A DNA stretch of 64,000 nt. Source: Paenibacillus sp. JNUCC32 (GTDB lineage: Bacteria > Bacillota > Bacilli > Paenibacillales > Paenibacillaceae). The position numbers were made by a program, and so were the translations under genes. The notes under the pieces were generated by a model. The model was given only the letters and a program-made list of their open reading frames with translations. It had not been told where the DNA came from and did not search any database. Positions 18,207 to 26,631 of the stretch are shown one piece after another; the first letter of the stretch is position 1; each line of letters starts with the position of its first letter. The stretch is from the NCBI RefSeq assembly GCF_014863545.1, contig NZ_CP062260.1, positions 2,170,001 to 2,234,000 of the forward strand, given 5' to 3'.

Positions 18207-19133
18207 ATGAAGAAATTGGTATTATTTACCTTTGCTGTTCTATGTTCTTCGATTTTGTTACTTCCAACCAATGAGGCAGCCGCAGCAGTAAAAAGTCCAA
18301 AAGGAACACAAGTTGTTGTGAATAATCATGACTTAGATTCAAAAGATATTTTCATTAAGAACAATCAGGTATTTTTTAGTCTGACTTCACTCAAAGATTT
18401 AGGTGGCTTAACGTTTGCCTGGAATAATACTGCCAAGCAAGCGACAGTGAAGGGGGGCGACACAAACTTGCAGTTGACTATGAATAATAAAGTAGCACAA
18501 AAAAATGGATCTCCTGTTTCATTAAGTACTGCTCCATTTGTTCAAAACGGTAAAACAATGATTCCCTTACGTTTTGTTGCAGAAGCATTGGACGGTTCAG
18601 TAACTTGGAATCAAAAGACCCGAACGGCGTTTGTTTCAAAACCAAGCGCGAAACTGCTGACTGACTTTAAGAGTAGTGCATTAAGCACGGCCAGAAATGC
18701 TGCAATCAATCTTCCTAGAGTATCACAGCTCACGGAGGACTTTAAACCAATTATGGAAGCATCCAGTCTTCAATATTATTTTCCGGAAAACACCCATGAC
18801 CGATTCATCGAGGTCAATAATAATGTACTCCGCTATTATAAAATCACGAAGAACACTGCTTATCTTAAGTGGCAAGCTAGCATTAGCGAAAAAACCACTA
18901 CGCAAGATAACCTTTATTTCATAAACCGCTCCTTTGCAAAAGAGAACGGTTCCCTACCGAATTTTAAAGATACGACATTCGCCAACTTTCGCTGGATGCC
19001 TCATATTACTTCTACTGGATATGGTTTAATCACTAAGGAGAATTGGAATGACGTTGTTTTTAAACAAGCCGAACTTCCTCAAGTTAATCTAAAAGAAAAC
19101 TATATTATTGTTGACATTCCAGAAGAAAAATAA
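18207..19133 (+). CDS. Secreted protein with copper-amine-oxidase N-terminal-type stalk domain
   Basis: 308 residues. A signal peptide (MKKLVLFTFAVLCSSILLL, cleavage near AAAA) is followed by a PF07833 domain at residues about 35-145, with the hallmark GKTMIPLRFVAEALDGSVTW. The C-terminal 160 residues match no family recognised here. This domain is a cell-surface stalk module and implies no oxidase activity. AAGAGG precedes the ATG. Two relatives lie at 27374 and 52961. Confidence 0.82.
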   Translation: MKKLVLFTFAVLCSSILLLPTNEAAAAVKSPKGTQVVVNNHDLDSKDIFIKNNQVFFSLTSLKDLGGLTFAWNNTAKQATVKGGDTNLQLTMNNKVAQKNGSPVSLSTAPFVQNGKTMIPLRFVAEALDGSVTWNQKTRTAFVSKPSAKLLTDFKSSALSTARNAAINLPRVSQLTEDFKPIMEASSLQYYFPENTHDRFIEVNNNVLRYYKITKNTAYLKWQASISEKTTTQDNLYFINRSFAKENGSLPNFKDTTFANFRWMPHITSTGYGLITKENWNDVVFKQAELPQVNLKENYIIVDIPEEK

Positions 19134-19167
19134 TTAGAAGTTGTCATAAAGAGGAGTTTGCAGTTGA

Positions 19168-19420
19168 CGCAATTATTATCGTAAGGCCGCATGTCGGTAT
19201 CGGTCCTTTTCGGCTAGGGATGCGCAGGGAAGAGGTGGAGCGGACTTTCCAAGCTTTGGGCCGTTGGAGAGCTAATCATCGTATACATGGTAATCCTAGC
19301 TACATAGAAATGCTGTTTATACGCGAACATTTCAATACGATGGCAATAGTCGGGTGAAGTTCATTCAACTGATAATCCGCAATACGCGGATAACATCTGC
19401 ATTCCCTGCCTGTTTCAAGG
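19168..19420 (+). pseudogene. Uncharacterised Paenibacillus-type protein, frameshifted and truncated
   Basis: TTG 19168 behind GAGGAG reads LTQLLS and stops; in the next frame IVRPHVGIGPFRLGMRREEV continues a pattern common in small unannotated Bacillales proteins. A second frame change near 19330 leads to YDGNSRVKFIQL. The reading ends exactly where a family A repeat begins. At least two frameshifts plus 3' truncation. Confidence 0.5.
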
Positions 19421-19454
19421 TGCAATTTCATTAAGCTAACGGGCAGGATAGTGG
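19421..19454 (+). repeat. Family A half-site
   Basis: AATTTCATTAAGCTAACGGG followed by CAGGATAGTGG. A single right half-site; it abuts the broken gene upstream and precedes the yjdF leader. Confidence 0.75.
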
Positions 19455-19484
19455 AACGGTTTAACAATTGTGAAAAATGTGATA

Positions 19485-19610
19485 TAACCTTAAAGGAGTG
19501 TAAAAACACAGATCGGTTGGTAGTCCGGTCGCACAGGGTCAGTTCCAGTGTCAGTGACCTTCCCCCCTCGGGATGTCCATCACTCCAGTAAAAACAGAGG
19601 GGGAGTAAGT
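19485..19610 (+). ncRNA. yjdF-motif riboswitch
   Basis: The leader contains CAGATCGGTTGGTAGTCCGG, then GGTCAGTTCCAGTGTCAGTGACC, and lies directly ahead of a yjdF-type gene. The yjdF motif is an established RNA class that responds to azaaromatic compounds. CTTCCCCCCTC (about 19558-19568) can pair with the GAGGGGGAG that holds the ribosome binding site (19597-19605), so control of translation is likely. Boundaries are approximate. Confidence 0.75.
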
Positions 19611-20027
19611 GTGAAGCTTACCGTATTGTTTGATGAAAGTTGTAAGTACTGGATTGGTGTGATTGAGCAGGAAGAACAAGGACGTCTAAAAGCTTGTCGT
19701 CATATTTTTGGCAACGAGCCAAAGGATCCGGAGATATTAGAGTTCGTTAGCGAGAAAATGATGGAATTGATGAACCTTACGAAGGTAGGAACGGATGCGA
19801 AACGAAGTAAAAACACTCGAATAAATCCGAAAAGACTAGCTCGGCAGGCGTCTAGAGAGATTGCCCAACGAGGTTTATCTAGCCATGCTCAGGAGGCAAT
19901 AAAGCTGGACCTCGAATCCAGGAAACTGCAACGAAAAGTGCATAATCGTCAACAAAATCTTGTGGAAAATGAAAGGAAATATCAACTTAGAGTTCAAAAG
20001 GCGAAGAAGAAGCACAGGGGCAAATAG
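19611..20027 (+). CDS. yjdF: YjdF family protein (DUF2992)
   Basis: 138 residues. The N-terminus KLTVLFDESCKYWIGVIEQEEQG and the basic, lysine-rich helical C-terminus (LQRKVHNRQQ...KKKHRGK) are typical of DUF2992/YjdF. Its biochemical role is unknown; in Bacillus it is controlled by an azaaromatic-sensing riboswitch, suggesting a response to toxic aromatic compounds. GTG 19611 is chosen because GGGGGAG is 5 nt upstream, and this ribosome site is the part the riboswitch can hide; the longer frame would run through the RNA element. Confidence 0.85.
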   Translation: MKLTVLFDESCKYWIGVIEQEEQGRLKACRHIFGNEPKDPEILEFVSEKMMELMNLTKVGTDAKRSKNTRINPKRLARQASREIAQRGLSSHAQEAIKLDLESRKLQRKVHNRQQNLVENERKYQLRVQKAKKKHRGK

Positions 20028-20089
20028 TCAAAACCAAGTAGCGTTTCAGATGAAGCAGGTGGGACTGGCTCCATAGCGTGAGATAAATT

Positions 20090-20154
20090 AAAAACACCTT
20101 CAAGAGAAAACCATGTCATAAGATATGGAGACAATTTCGGGAGGTGTTTTTGCG
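20090..20154 (+). terminator. Long-loop hairpin with T-run
   Basis: AAAAACACCT / AGGTGTTTTT, 10-bp arms with an inner CCAT/ATGG stem. Probably the terminator of yjdF; it could be an attenuator for the small gene at 20287. The following 130 bp hold no recognisable gene. Confidence 0.55.
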
Positions 20155-20286
20155 TTGGCTACAAGAGTTAGTTAACCGGAATATTGGATGGCATTCCAGT
20201 GAAAGAAGTCATGGACCAAAGGTACAGGCGGAAGATCGTTTTTTTTGGTGTAAGTGAAATAAGTTTTATAAGGAGTTGAGAACAGC

Positions 20287-20466
20287 ATGATTTACTATAA
20301 AGGAGCAGTACCTGGATCAGATAACTTCATATATTTTAAAAGCGAAGCCAAATTAAAGGAAACTGATGTTGTTATTTTAGATGATAAGAAGTACTTCATT
20401 GAGAGTATTGATAATGGATTGTTGATTCTTCAGAGGGTTGGGTCAATTATATCAGTAAGTGTCTAA
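20287..20466 (+). CDS. Small protein of 59 residues, unknown
   Basis: MIYYKGAVPGSDNFIYFKSE... with alternating strands (VVILDDKKYFIESIDNGLLIL) looks like a compact beta-rich domain. AAGGAG is 11 nt before the ATG. No family recognised. It sits between the yjdF gene and a family B repeat. Confidence 0.5.
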   Translation: MIYYKGAVPGSDNFIYFKSEAKLKETDVVILDDKKYFIESIDNGLLILQRVGSIISVSV

Positions 20467-20598
20467 TAGGTAAAAGGAAAATAAGCTACGGTTGTCTGAA
20501 ACCAGTGACGTCTAAAAATAAAGGAGTTCGTAAGTTCGAAGAAAAGGAAATATAAACTGTCCTTAAGCTTTTTTATGTAGAAAAGGATCCCAAGAGGT

Positions 20599-20712
20599 CT
20601 AGGGACAAGAACTGTCGAGGGACAAGACATGATCCCATAGAAAGTCGCTATTTTAGCGACTTTTTTGTTTTATCGGTACTAGTTCTTGTTAACGGACAGG
20701 ATAATTCAATGT
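20599..20712 (+). repeat. Family B repeat fused to family A end
   Basis: Starts with a partial duplicate of its own end (GGGACAAGAACTGTCGAGGG), has the AGTCGCT/AGCGACT terminator and TATCGGTACTAGTTCTTGT. It then joins directly to TAACGGACAGGATAATTCAAT, so the second palindrome arm and linker are lost. Confidence 0.8.
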
Positions 20713-20856
20713 TCGTATGGAATATAAAGGTAATCGATTAAAGGAAGATTTGCGTGTTTAGCGAAGACGCCAGTATCAAATTAGACGGGATGAACGGTTA
20801 TAGAGGGAAGAGTGAGAAAGAAGCGAAAATGTGTTGAATGAAAGAAGGTATAGAAA

Positions 20857-21873
20857 ATGATACGTGAAATTGAAGAGCAATTCACTGAAGAGATCCTTAC
20901 CGAAGCAATAAAGCGATATGACATTAATAAAGACACTGTTCGTTCATTGGGCGGTTATGAAAGCTTTGTTTATGAATACCAGAAAAACAACGCATTTTTC
21001 ATATTAAAAATCTCACATACAATTAGAAGATCGAGAAATAATATACGGGGTGAAATTGAATTTTTAAATTTTTTGTCGAATAAAGGACTGACAGTTTCAA
21101 ATGCTGTTCCATCGACCAGGGGTAATATGGTTGAAGAAATTGCTGCAGAAATTGGTTCGTTCCTAGCCATTTCATACGAAATGGCTCTTGGAAAAGAAGT
21201 GTCGGATGAAGATTGGAATGAATCGCTTTACGAAAAATGGGGCGAATTTATGGGGAAAATTCATCATGCCACAAAGAGTTACGAATGGAGTAATCCGGCG
21301 TTTAAACGACAAGCCTGGGACCAAGAAGTTCAATTAAAGGCGGAGAAGTACCTGCGACCTGATGATGTAATGATATCAATTGTAAAAGAAAGATTAACAA
21401 AACTTACTTCTCTGCCGAAGTCCAAAGATACATACGGTTTGACTCATACTGATTTTCATCAAAGTAATTTTCATCTGCATAACGGAGACATTTATTTGTT
21501 CGATTTCGATGATTGTGGTTATACGTATTTCGTAAACGATATTGGGATTACATTGTGTTATGCACTTTTTTTTCCGTATAAGGAATTTGAAAATAAAACG
21601 GGATATTATAGATTGTTTTTCCGCCATTTTATGAAAGGATATCTGAAGGAAAATACAATCCAAGAAGAAGAAATAGAATATTTACAAGAGTCTATTAAAC
21701 TTCGTTATGTATTGCAGTATATTTATTTTCATCAAGCAAACGATGTGTCAAATTTGGATGAAGAATCAATGAACAGGTTAAAAGAGCTTCAACAAATAGC
21801 CGCTTCTGATGAGCCTATGCTGCCGATTGACTTTGTTCATGAATTTAAAAGCATTTATAATAGTATTCATTAA
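20857..21873 (+). CDS. Aminoglycoside-phosphotransferase-family kinase
   Basis: 338 residues with the APH/choline-kinase fold. The N-lobe contains the nucleotide-binding lysine in FFILKIS; the catalytic loop is LTHTDFHQSNF (Asp then Asn), followed by the metal-binding LFDFDDCGY. It phosphorylates a small-molecule hydroxyl; antibiotic resistance is possible but not implied. GAAAGAAGG lies upstream of the ATG. It is a stand-alone gene bracketed by family B and family C repeats. Confidence 0.85.
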   Translation: MIREIEEQFTEEILTEAIKRYDINKDTVRSLGGYESFVYEYQKNNAFFILKISHTIRRSRNNIRGEIEFLNFLSNKGLTVSNAVPSTRGNMVEEIAAEIGSFLAISYEMALGKEVSDEDWNESLYEKWGEFMGKIHHATKSYEWSNPAFKRQAWDQEVQLKAEKYLRPDDVMISIVKERLTKLTSLPKSKDTYGLTHTDFHQSNFHLHNGDIYLFDFDDCGYTYFVNDIGITLCYALFFPYKEFENKTGYYRLFFRHFMKGYLKENTIQEEEIEYLQESIKLRYVLQYIYFHQANDVSNLDEESMNRLKELQQIAASDEPMLPIDFVHEFKSIYNSIH

Positions 21874-21949
21874 TCTGAGAGCATCGTATTTTACCTAAAG
21901 TAGGGGGAGGGGCTGACTCAACACATCCGCTTATAGGGGCCGGCTGTGT

Positions 21950-22020
21950 TGTCGGGTGACAAAAACATAGTAACATTAGAAGCCGCTGATTATGCGGCTT
22001 TAAATATTTATGTTATCAAG
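21950..22020 (+). repeat. Family C repeat, copy 2
   Basis: TGTCGGGTGACAAAAACATAG, then AGTAACATTAGAAGCCGC and TGATTATGCGGCTT. Nearly identical to the copy at 12825, but the T-run is interrupted. CAACACA/TGTGTTG just before it (21919-21951) can form another hairpin. Confidence 0.75.
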
Positions 22021-22125
22021 TTTATCAAAACACTCGGAAACCGGATTTTCAAAAAGGATACTTAAGGTTTCAACTTTAAAAGATACATACCTTGTGAATA
22101 TAAATGGAAAGCTAATATGTTCATC

Positions 22126-22220
22126 TGTCGAGGGACAAGAACATAGTCCGATTACCGGTTTGATAAGTCTCTAACGATGGTTCCATGGAATTTCATTAAG
22201 CTAACGGGCAGTTTAGTTTA
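22126..22220 (+). repeat. Family B/A composite repeat, deleted copy
   Basis: TGTCGAGGGACAAGAACATAG, then CCGATTACCGG and ATAAGTCTCTAAC, ending in TTTCATTAAGCTAACGGGCAG and TTTAG. The terminator and long palindrome are absent, as in the copy at 17766. Confidence 0.75.
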
Positions 22221-22358
22221 AAAATAATAATTTTGCTGTCTGGTAAAAGGGAAATTATAGGCCAATTGGCGAATGTATAAAATATTTTTCCTGAATATTA
22301 GTACTACAAAGATTTTACTGATAAATAGTTAATTATCAATTACATAGTGAGGTGTAAT

Positions 22359-23114
22359 ATGAACTCCAATTGCAAGGCACCTAAATTGCTGCAACAACTT
22401 GTGGAATGGGAAGGTTCTTTTGCACATGAGGTTGCATATCTAGAAAACCCTTCAGGACTTTTCCTCGGATTAGATTATAGTCAAGATGGTTACTTCTGTA
22501 CTCCCGTAGACAGCATTCCATTTGCCAGCACTGGTGGAGACGGTGTACACTTTGCGCTCCTAACAGATTTTGGAGTAGTTAAAGATTTAGAAGAGGCTTT
22601 AGTTATTAGAGTGTCTCCTATGGATCATGAACGTGTTCGTATAGTTGCGAAGAATATAAATGATTTTTTTTCACTTCACTTTTACAATGAATCGTTAGCA
22701 TGGAACGAATTCCAAAATGAAGATCGATACTTAAGTCATCTCCAAGAAGAACAAAGTAGGGAAAGTAATTCAGAATGGTTTGATCATGATCGGTGGAAGT
22801 TCGAAAAAGGAAAGGTGTTAAATGAAGTAAAGAATAGGTTCAACATTTTGCCTATAGAACAGCCTTTTTCCTATATAAACAATCTTCGTATAGAAAGATC
22901 ATTCCAAGTAACTGTAAATACTCTAGATTCAATTGGTACCAAACAATTTATGCCAGCAGTGTCTAATGAAACTATAGAAATGTTAGCACTCGTTCGCCAT
23001 CTTCAACATACTTGCTCTGGTGATAAAACTTTAATTGACCGAATTGCCAATGATCTTCGTTTATTAGGGTATAACCACGAGGCTGACTCACTAGTTTCTC
23101 GTCTATTCATTTAA
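22359..23114 (+). CDS. Hypothetical protein, cassette-like single gene
   Basis: 251 residues, soluble. The middle segment TPVDSIPFASTGGDGVHFAL and LLTDFGVVKDLEEALVIRVSP has the look of a SUKH-like (SMI1/KNR4-type) module, as found in many orphan immunity proteins, but the match is weak. GAGGTG precedes ATG 22359; the frame can be extended to GTG 22347 without a ribosome site. Flanked by repeats on both sides. Confidence 0.6.
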   Translation: MNSNCKAPKLLQQLVEWEGSFAHEVAYLENPSGLFLGLDYSQDGYFCTPVDSIPFASTGGDGVHFALLTDFGVVKDLEEALVIRVSPMDHERVRIVAKNINDFFSLHFYNESLAWNEFQNEDRYLSHLQEEQSRESNSEWFDHDRWKFEKGKVLNEVKNRFNILPIEQPFSYINNLRIERSFQVTVNTLDSIGTKQFMPAVSNETIEMLALVRHLQHTCSGDKTLIDRIANDLRLLGYNHEADSLVSRLFI

Positions 23115-23192
23115 ACATCGAACAGTTACCGGGTGGCAGCTGCTCCTTTTTTCGTTAGAAAACAATCTATACAATTCAGAATTATATTTAGA

Positions 23193-23297
23193 TGACACTC
23201 CATTGCACTAACGGGAAACGTTAGTTCAATAGAAGACAAGAAGGCAGCCGTTATCGAGATCGGCTTCTTTTGTTCAACTAACGGGCAGTTTAATGCA
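23193..23297 (+). repeat. Family A double repeat (complete)
   Basis: Left site CATTGCACTAACGGGAAACG followed by TTAGTTCAAT; centre hairpin AAGAAG..AGCCG / CGGCTTCTTTT; right site CAACTAACGGGCAGTTTAAT. The whole element folds on itself: the outer ends TTGCA[C/T]TAA and the inner CGTTAGTT pair, leaving GGGAAA opposite GGGCAG unpaired. The T-run after the centre stem can terminate transcription. Confidence 0.8.
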
Positions 23298-23375
23298 ACT
23301 GAAGGAATTCCAGGAAATATGGGGAATTCTATTTTTACCCCATATGGGAGATATCAGTAAAGTGAGGGAGATACG

Positions 23376-24041
23376 ATGAGTCAAACCGCAAATAAATTTG
23401 AAAAAGAAATAACTAAAAGAGTGCGGATGAAATACCTCTTACATTTGCCAGATCAACATGAAAAAGAATCCGCAATTAAGTGGCCTTTAATCTTATTTCT
23501 TCATGGGGCAGGTGAACGTGGAGATGATCTGGAGTTGGTTAAAGCACATGGAATTCCTATGATAGCAGAACGCGATCCTTCTTTTCCATTCATTACGATC
23601 TCCCCTCAATGCCCGGAGGATTCTTTTTGGAATGCTGAACAAGACGGATTGATGGCATTAGTAGATGAGATCATTGCAAACTATAACGTAGATCCAGATC
23701 GGATATACTTGACGGGGCTAAGCATGGGTGGTTATGGGACGTGGCACTTAGCAGCAGAATATCCAGGAAGGTTCGCAGCTATCGCTCCAATATGTGGTGG
23801 AGGTAACCCCAACCGGGTACATGAACTAATAGGAACACCCACCTGGGCATTCCATGGCGCGAAGGATGATATAGTGCCCATTGCTGAATCAAAAAAAATG
23901 GTAGACGCACTTCGCGAAAACGGCGGAAAAGTCTCTTTCACAATTTATCCTGAGTCGAATCACAACTCTTGGACAGAAACATACGATAATCCGGAATTAT
24001 ACAGCTGGTTTCTAGGTCATTCTCTAATGGTAAGGAAATGA
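23376..24041 (+). CDS. Alpha/beta hydrolase (PHB-depolymerase/esterase-like)
   Basis: 221 residues. The oxyanion region LILFLHGAGERGDD, the nucleophile elbow GLSMGGYGTW (Ser near residue 117), the acid in AKDDIVP and the catalytic histidine in ESNHNSW form a complete triad. The type is close to the LpqC/prolyl-oligopeptidase-like esterases. There is no signal peptide, so it acts in the cytoplasm. GTGAGGGAG is upstream of the ATG. A single gene between two double family A repeats, the clearest cassette-like unit in the window. Confidence 0.85.
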   Translation: MSQTANKFEKEITKRVRMKYLLHLPDQHEKESAIKWPLILFLHGAGERGDDLELVKAHGIPMIAERDPSFPFITISPQCPEDSFWNAEQDGLMALVDEIIANYNVDPDRIYLTGLSMGGYGTWHLAAEYPGRFAAIAPICGGGNPNRVHELIGTPTWAFHGAKDDIVPIAESKKMVDALRENGGKVSFTIYPESNHNSWTETYDNPELYSWFLGHSLMVRK

Positions 24042-24048
24042 AGTTGTT

Positions 24049-24146
24049 TTACACTAACGGGACACGTTAATTTAAAATAGCATGGAGCAGTTCGCCTGTA
24101 GGCAGCTGTTCCTTTTTTTAAGCTAACGGGCAGGGTAGTTCAATAA
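24049..24146 (+). repeat. Family A double repeat (complete)
   Basis: Left site ACACTAACGGGACACGTTAA, centre hairpin GGAGCAG...CTGTTCC with a seven-base T-run, right site AAGCTAACGGGCAGGGTAG. It follows the hydrolase stop codon by 8 bp. Confidence 0.8.
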
Positions 24147-24238
24147 TTTCGTGAATACTCTACATATGGAATGATTCACGAAGGTATATAGAATGATAGT
24201 GCGAAGTCAAAAGTGCAATAAGGAGAGTTCTAGAATGT

Positions 24239-24775
24239 ATGGACAATACCTCATTAAAATCCCTTGTTAAAGAAAAAGAGATCCATGAAACATATGAAGT
24301 AGCATCGAAAGAAGATATAGAAAAAACTGAAAATGATTTGAATTACAAACTACCAAAATCCTATTGTGATTTTGTATCACAGTTTAGCAATGGTGCATTT
24401 CTGTACATGATTCAAGAAGTAAGCGCAGTAGGAGATGGAAACAAACAAATCTTATCGATTCAGAGACTTTCTTTACAAAGAATGACGAGCGTTGAGACTC
24501 ATAAAATGATCAATATTAGAGAGGGTGGTTCAGTGGAAATAGGCCATTTAATCCCGTTTTCTCTAGATCATAATGGAATTGCATGGTGTTTCATTGCGAG
24601 CCAGATGAAGAATGAAGAATACAAAGTTGCTTATTTCGATAGTCACAACCCCAGATTGTATGGAATCATGGATAATTTCAATGAGTGGTTAAAGGTTTTG
24701 ATAAACAATAGAGAGGAAGTAATTAGAACCTTATATGACGATAATGTGATTTCTACGGAACTAGGGTTGGGATAA
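24239..24775 (+). CDS. SMI1/KNR4 (SUKH) family protein
   Basis: 178 residues. KEDIEKTENDLNYKLPKSYC and DFVSQFSNGAFL are the signature of SUKH proteins, which often serve as immunity proteins against contact-delivered toxins; no toxin gene is adjacent. AAGGAG lies about 14 nt before ATG 24239, a long spacing, and another out-of-frame ATG at 24235 is nearer, so the start is not certain. Stands alone between repeats. Confidence 0.8.
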   Translation: MDNTSLKSLVKEKEIHETYEVASKEDIEKTENDLNYKLPKSYCDFVSQFSNGAFLYMIQEVSAVGDGNKQILSIQRLSLQRMTSVETHKMINIREGGSVEIGHLIPFSLDHNGIAWCFIASQMKNEEYKVAYFDSHNPRLYGIMDNFNEWLKVLINNREEVIRTLYDDNVISTELGLG

Positions 24776-24942
24776 ATACTAGTTACAGCGAGATTTTTCA
24801 TAACACCATAACGTTTAATCAGGAAACGTTGGAAATTGAGTGCGTCTCTAAGAAAAGGTGTGAACGAAGTTCGTAGATATATCGTTAATCGGAAACCGAT
24901 AGATCGAGAGCGAACCCTTAGCAGTGCATGGCTTATAGACAG

Positions 24943-24967
24943 AAAAAAAGAGCCGCATATGCGACTC
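24943..24967 (-). terminator. Minus-strand hairpin terminator
   Basis: GAGTCGCATATGCGGCTC followed by TTTTTTT on the minus strand. No minus-strand gene ends immediately before it, apart from possible read-through from the aldo/keto reductase. Confidence 0.5.
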
Positions 24968-24978
24968 AATTATTACCT

Positions 24979-25071
24979 GTCGGGGGACAGCATGGTCCCA
25001 TTGAAAGTTGCTAATTTAGCGGCTTTTTTGTTTTATCGGTACAAGTTCTTGTCCCGAGTCGAGGACAATAA
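24979..25071 (+). repeat. Family B repeat, truncated at the right
   Basis: TGTCGGGGGACAGCATGGTCCC, terminator AGTTGCT...TAGCGGC with T-run, palindrome left arm TCGGTACAAGTTCTTGTCC; the right arm breaks off after GAGGACAA. Confidence 0.8.
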
Positions 25072-25108
25072 GTGAATGAGTTTAAAGGACAAGCGAGTTT
25101 ACAACACG

Positions 25109-25136
25109 AAAGGACAGGAGTTCCGGCCTGTCCTTT
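25109..25136. terminator. Terminator of the aldo/keto reductase gene
   Basis: Perfect 10-bp stem AAAGGACAGG / CCTGTCCTTT just beyond the minus-strand stop codon. It can act in both directions. Confidence 0.6.
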
Positions 25137-25161
25137 CTAAATGGAGAAACCGGACCAAGGT

Positions 25162-26013
25162 TTACAGTTCGACTCTCCAGTTGCCCATCATCTTGGCGAC
25201 TCCCGGATCGCGGTACGATAAGAATAGACTCTCCCGAGTATCAAGGGTGGAAATGTGTTCCATATCGTCCGCGCCCAACTCAAAATCAAAAATGTTGATA
25301 TTTTCGACGATTCGCTCTTTTCGTACTGACTTTGGAATGACAACAACTTCTCGTTGAACAAGCCATCGCAATACGATCTGGGCGACGGATTTGTTGTGTT
25401 TTCCCGCGATCGAGGTCAGCACTTCGTTGCCGAACATATTGTTTCGTCCTTCAGCGAACGGCGCCCACGACTGGTGTTGCACGCCCTGCTCTTTTACGAA
25501 AGCAGCGCTCTCTGTCTGCTGGTAGAACGGGTGCGTTTCAATCTGGTTGACGGCGGGCACAATTTCGTTATGCACAATGAGGTCCATCAGACGATCGGGC
25601 ATGAAGTTGCTGACCCCGATGGCCTTGATTTTGCCGTCACGGTACAGTTCTTCCATCGCACGCCAAGTGCCGTAGTAATCGCCAAATGGCTGGTGAATCA
25701 GGTACAGATCGAGATAGTCAAGCTGCAGCTTCTTCAGGGATTTTGCAAATGCAAGCTTGGCACTCTCGTAGCCGGCATCCTGAACCCAAATCTTGGTCGT
25801 AATGAACAGCTCCTCACGCGGTACACCGCTGCGCTTGATCGCGCGTCCGACCGCTTCCTCGTTAAGATAACCGGCGGCGGTGTCGATCAAGCGGTAACCG
25901 GCCGACAGCGCTTCGTACACCGCGTTTTCGCACTCATCAGCATCGGGAATCTGGTAGACACCGAAGCCTAGGATTGGCATTTTCACACCGTTGTTCAAAG
26001 TTACAGTTTGCAT
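25162..26013 (-). CDS. Aldo/keto reductase
   Basis: 283 residues, cytoplasmic NADPH-dependent reductase of the 2,5-diketo-gluconate-reductase-like group. The tetrad is visible: Asp in LIDTAAGY (with Tyr in AGYLNEE), Lys in FITTKIW, His in [15 protein letters not shown] and the cofactor loop [11 protein letters not shown] follow. AGGAGG is 8 nt before the ATG. It is divergent from a MerR regulator, with a typical MerR-activated promoter between them. Confidence 0.92.
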   Translation of the reverse strand: MQTVTLNNGVKMPILGFGVYQIPDADECENAVYEALSAGYRLIDTAAGYLNEEAVGRAIKRSGVPREELFITTKIWVQDAGYESAKLAFAKSLKKLQLDYLDLYLIHQPFGDYYGTWRAMEELYRDGKIKAIGVSNFMPDRLMDLIVHNEIVPAVNQIETHPFYQQTESAAFVKEQGVQHQSWAPFAEGRNNMFGNEVLTSIAGKHNKSVAQIVLRWLVQREVVVIPKSVRKERIVENINIFDFELGADDMEHISTLDTRESLFLSYRDPGVAKMMGNWRVEL

Positions 26014-26117
26014 TGCGATTCCTCCTATTGATCAAATGTATAACAGCAACCGGCGCGTATCCCCAACATCGTGGACTGAAGCGGGAATTCCGATTACGAC
26101 AAAGTTGCGTTACAATA

Positions 26118-26148
26118 AGCATAGTGCCTTCGTGTTACACGAAGGCAA
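26118..26148 (-). promoter_or_regulatory. MerR-type promoter and operator of the aldo/keto reductase gene
   Basis: On the minus strand TTGCCT (26148-26143) and TATGCT (26123-26118) are 19 bp apart. The spacer carries the perfect dyad GCCTTCGTG-TAA-CACGAAGGC. The arrangement is the same as at 1041-1071, with a different operator sequence. Confidence 0.75.
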
Positions 26149-26184
26149 GAGGCTCTTATTCTTTTTTTTCAAGGGGGATTCCAC

Positions 26185-26628
26185 ATGTATACGGTCAAAG
26201 AAGCCGCTCAAATCACGGGGCTCACTGAGCACGCCGTGCGCTTTTATACGGATAAAGCTCTAGTGCCAAGCGTACAACGCAATGAGAATAATATTCGATT
26301 ATTCGACGAAGAATCGATCAACTGGCTGCATGGCATCAAATGCCTCAAGCAATCCGGGATGCCGATCGATGTCATAAAAATGTATATCGATTTATGTCTC
26401 GAGGGGGATTCTACCATTCCACAACGCTACAGACTCATGATGGAGCATAAAGAAGCTGCGCTCGCTAAGCTCGAAGAAGCCAAACAGCACGTTGCCCATT
26501 TGGAAGAGAAGACGGCACTGTACCAGGCCATTCTGGAGAACCGCTCACCAGACACGATGAATCCCGCCCACTGGGGCAGAATTCAGCATATGCACGGGGA
26601 CGTGTTTTACTCGCGCTCTGCTCGTTAG
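26185..26628 (+). CDS. MerR family transcriptional regulator
   Basis: 147 residues: helix-turn-helix VKEAAQITGLTEHAVRFYTD then NNIRLFDEESINWLHGIKCLKQSGMPI, and a dimerisation coiled coil (EHKEAALAKLEEAKQHVAHLEEK). No metal-binding cysteines. GGGGGA precedes the ATG. It likely activates the divergent aldo/keto reductase gene through the 19-bp-spacer promoter. Organised exactly like the MerR/SDR pair at the left end. Confidence 0.9.
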   Translation: MYTVKEAAQITGLTEHAVRFYTDKALVPSVQRNENNIRLFDEESINWLHGIKCLKQSGMPIDVIKMYIDLCLEGDSTIPQRYRLMMEHKEAALAKLEEAKQHVAHLEEKTALYQAILENRSPDTMNPAHWGRIQHMHGDVFYSRSAR

Positions 26629-26631
26629 GCG

